This document shows positions 7,130-7,465 of a DNA stretch of 7,465 nt, one piece after another. The notes beneath the pieces were generated by a model. That model was not told where the DNA came from, searched no databases, and saw nothing but the letters and a program-made list of their open reading frames with translations. Position 1 is the stretch's first letter, and the number at the start of each line of letters is the position of its first letter. Source of the stretch: Bacillota bacterium (GTDB taxonomy: Bacteria; Bacillota; Clostridia; Christensenellales; SZUA-584); NCBI GenBank assembly GCA_023415915.1, contig JAEZIZ010000103.1, positions 1 to 7,465 of the forward strand, written 5' to 3'. Position numbers and translations under genes: made by a program.

Positions 7130-7173
7130 CCCTCATCCGGCGCTTCGCGCCACCTTCCCCCTAGGGGGAAGGC
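7130..7173. repeat. Dispersed-type palindromic repeat (CCCTCATCCGG...)
   Basis: After CCCTCATCC come a hairpin GGCGC-TTC-GCGCC (7139-7151) and a perfect 20-base palindrome centred on CCCTAGGG (7153-7172). From memory, segments of the form CCCTCATCCGGC...CACCTTCCCCC...GGGGGAAGG occur many times in intergenic DNA of Clostridia. The copy number in this genome cannot be judged from one window. Confidence 0.65.
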
Positions 7174-7197
7174 ATAGAGTGACGATACTCCCCATTT

Positions 7198-7254
7198 GTG
7201 ATTCCGAGCTTGCGAGGAATCCCATGGAGAATGCTTCAAAGAAGGGGATTCTTC
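7198..7254. repeat. REP-like inverted element (GATTCCGAGC...GAGGAATCCC)
   Basis: GTGATTCCGAGCTTGCGAGGAATCCC (shown in two parts: GTGATTCCGAGC at 7198-7209, TTGCGAGGAATCCC at 7210-7223) is followed by GGGGATTCTTC at 7244-7254. AATCCC and GGGATT can pair to form a hairpin. The form is like widespread intergenic repeats of the GTCATTCTGAGC-GAAGAATCCC type. Function is unknown. Confidence 0.55.
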
Positions 7255-7319
7255 ATTCGTTACACTCCTTCAAACGAAGTTAACTTGAATAACAGCATAT
7301 ACTTTATCGACACTCTAAA

Positions 7320-7341
7320 AGGACGGCTATGCAGCCGTCCT
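7320..7341 (-). terminator. Hairpin with short T run, minus-strand terminator
   Basis: The plus strand reads AGGACGGCT, loop ATGC, AGCCGTCCT: a perfect 9-pair stem. On the minus strand the stem is followed by TTTTAG, so it could stop transcription coming from the right. On the plus strand no T run follows directly. Confidence 0.5.
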
Positions 7342-7350
7342 CAGACTGTC

Positions 7351-7379
7351 AAAAAAGCCAGCGTAGAGCTGGTTTTTTT
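7351..7379 (+). terminator. Strong bidirectional intrinsic terminator
   Basis: AAAAAAGCCAGC (7351-7362), loop GTAGA, GCTGGTTTTTTT (7368-7379) forms a 12-pair stem with one G-T pair, and has a T run of seven on the plus strand and of six on the minus strand. Placed just before the transposase start, it would shield that gene from transcription entering from outside, a known arrangement in insertion sequences. Confidence 0.85.
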
Positions 7380-7392
7380 GGTACAATGAAAT

Positions 7393-7399
7393 AGGGTGA
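7393..7399 (+). promoter_or_regulatory. Ribosome binding site of the partial transposase
   Basis: AGGGTGA lies 6 bases before the TTG at 7406 and supports that TTG as start over the in-frame TTG at 7400, which directly abuts the site. Confidence 0.5.
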
Positions 7400-7405
7400 T
7401 TGAGG

Positions 7406-7465
7406 TTGCTTAACAAGAATGAAGAGAACAGAAAAACACTTGAGATCGTGAATCTGGATGATTTA
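7406..7465 (+). CDS. Transposase, N-terminal fragment (IS1182-like)
   Basis: From the TTG at 7406, twenty codons run to the window end without a stop: (M)LNKNEENRKTLEIVNLDDL. The pattern of a short polar start followed by a VxLDDL segment is what I know from the N-termini of IS1182-type DDE transposases, where a VPxDHLLRKID motif normally follows just beyond this point. An in-frame stop (TGA, 7397-7399) closes the frame upstream, and TTG at 7400 is an alternative start. The gene is cut by the window, not visibly broken. Identification rests on 20 residues and the upstream terminator, so the family is likely but not certain. Isoleucine here is ATC (one codon only), unlike the operon. Confidence 0.6.
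   Translation, partial: MLNKNEENRKTLEIVNLDDL

Larger units (their letters stand above)
7072..7345. other. Gene-free region with repeat-like palindromes
   Basis: No protein-coding signal is visible here. The stretch holds the GC-rich palindromes at 7139-7172, a REP-like pair of segments at 7198-7254 and a hairpin at 7320-7341, joined by AT-rich DNA. It reads as accumulated mobile or repeat debris beside an insertion sequence. Confidence 0.5.
7340..7465 (+). mobile_element. Left end of a probable IS1182-like insertion sequence
   Basis: A sequence CAGACTGTCAAAAAAGC (7342-7358) looks like the terminal repeat of an insertion sequence. It is followed by a strong hairpin terminator and a transposase start. 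The exact outer boundary, the matching right-hand repeat and any target duplication cannot be seen because the element runs off the window. Confidence 0.5.

Noticed and set aside
7235..7275. Minus-strand AAGGAG followed by ATG and six codons
   Set aside because: The frame ends at once with TGA and lies in repeat-like DNA; a chance match is more likely.
7382..7387. TACAAT as a -10 box for the transposase
   Set aside because: No -35 box lies at 15-19 bases upstream, and transcription would start at or after the ribosome binding site.
7198..7389. Plus-strand 63-codon open frame starting in the repeats
   Set aside because: It crosses the repeat-like element and both hairpins, including the terminator, has no good ribosome binding site, and its product is not protein-like.
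6582..7465. CRISPR array, tRNA, rRNA or riboswitch in the non-coding part
   Set aside because: No regularly spaced direct repeats, no cloverleaf with a TTCGA-type arm, and no known aptamer core could be seen.

Overview
The window looks like chromosomal DNA from a Gram-positive anaerobe of the Clostridia, most likely an uncultured or metagenomic lineage. The reasons are the operon layout (argB-argD-carB-argF in one direction, as in Firmicutes), strong AGGAG-type ribosome binding sites at short spacing, and GC-rich palindromic intergenic repeats of a type common in Clostridia. The lineage is an inference; there is no rRNA or other taxonomic marker here.

Positions 1-6581 are one tightly packed plus-strand arginine operon: the 3' three-quarters of argB (acetylglutamate kinase, cut by the window edge), argD (acetylornithine aminotransferase), carB (carbamoyl-phosphate synthase large subunit), argF (ornithine carbamoyltransferase) and a GNAT-family acetyltransferase of unknown substrate. 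Gaps are 4, 15, 20 and 5 bases, so a single transcript is likely. ArgB and ArgD carry N-acetylglutamate towards N-acetylornithine. CarB makes carbamoyl phosphate with a glutaminase partner (CarA) that is not in the window. ArgF joins ornithine and carbamoyl phosphate to give citrulline. The operon promoter, any ArgR sites, and argC/argJ would lie upstream.

Positions 6582-7110 differ sharply: the DNA becomes AT-rich (11 of 60 bases are G or C at 6961-7020, against 33 of 60 at 5701-5760 in argF). On the minus strand this stretch holds a small decayed gene (6663-6901). It has a good ribosome binding site and a near-consensus promoter but carries one in-frame TGA and one frameshift. It resembles a short winged-helix-like family ending in PRGVWEL.

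Positions 7028-7345 are a cluster of palindromic, repeat-like pieces with no gene. At 7340-7465 the left end of an insertion sequence seems to begin: a possible terminal sequence, a strong bidirectional hairpin terminator, a ribosome binding site, and the first 20 codons of a probable IS1182-type transposase running off the window.

I found no convincing new multi-gene system. The points most worth checking are the broken minus-strand gene, the near-exclusive use of ATA for isoleucine in argF, the missing carA, and the GNAT gene coupled to argF.
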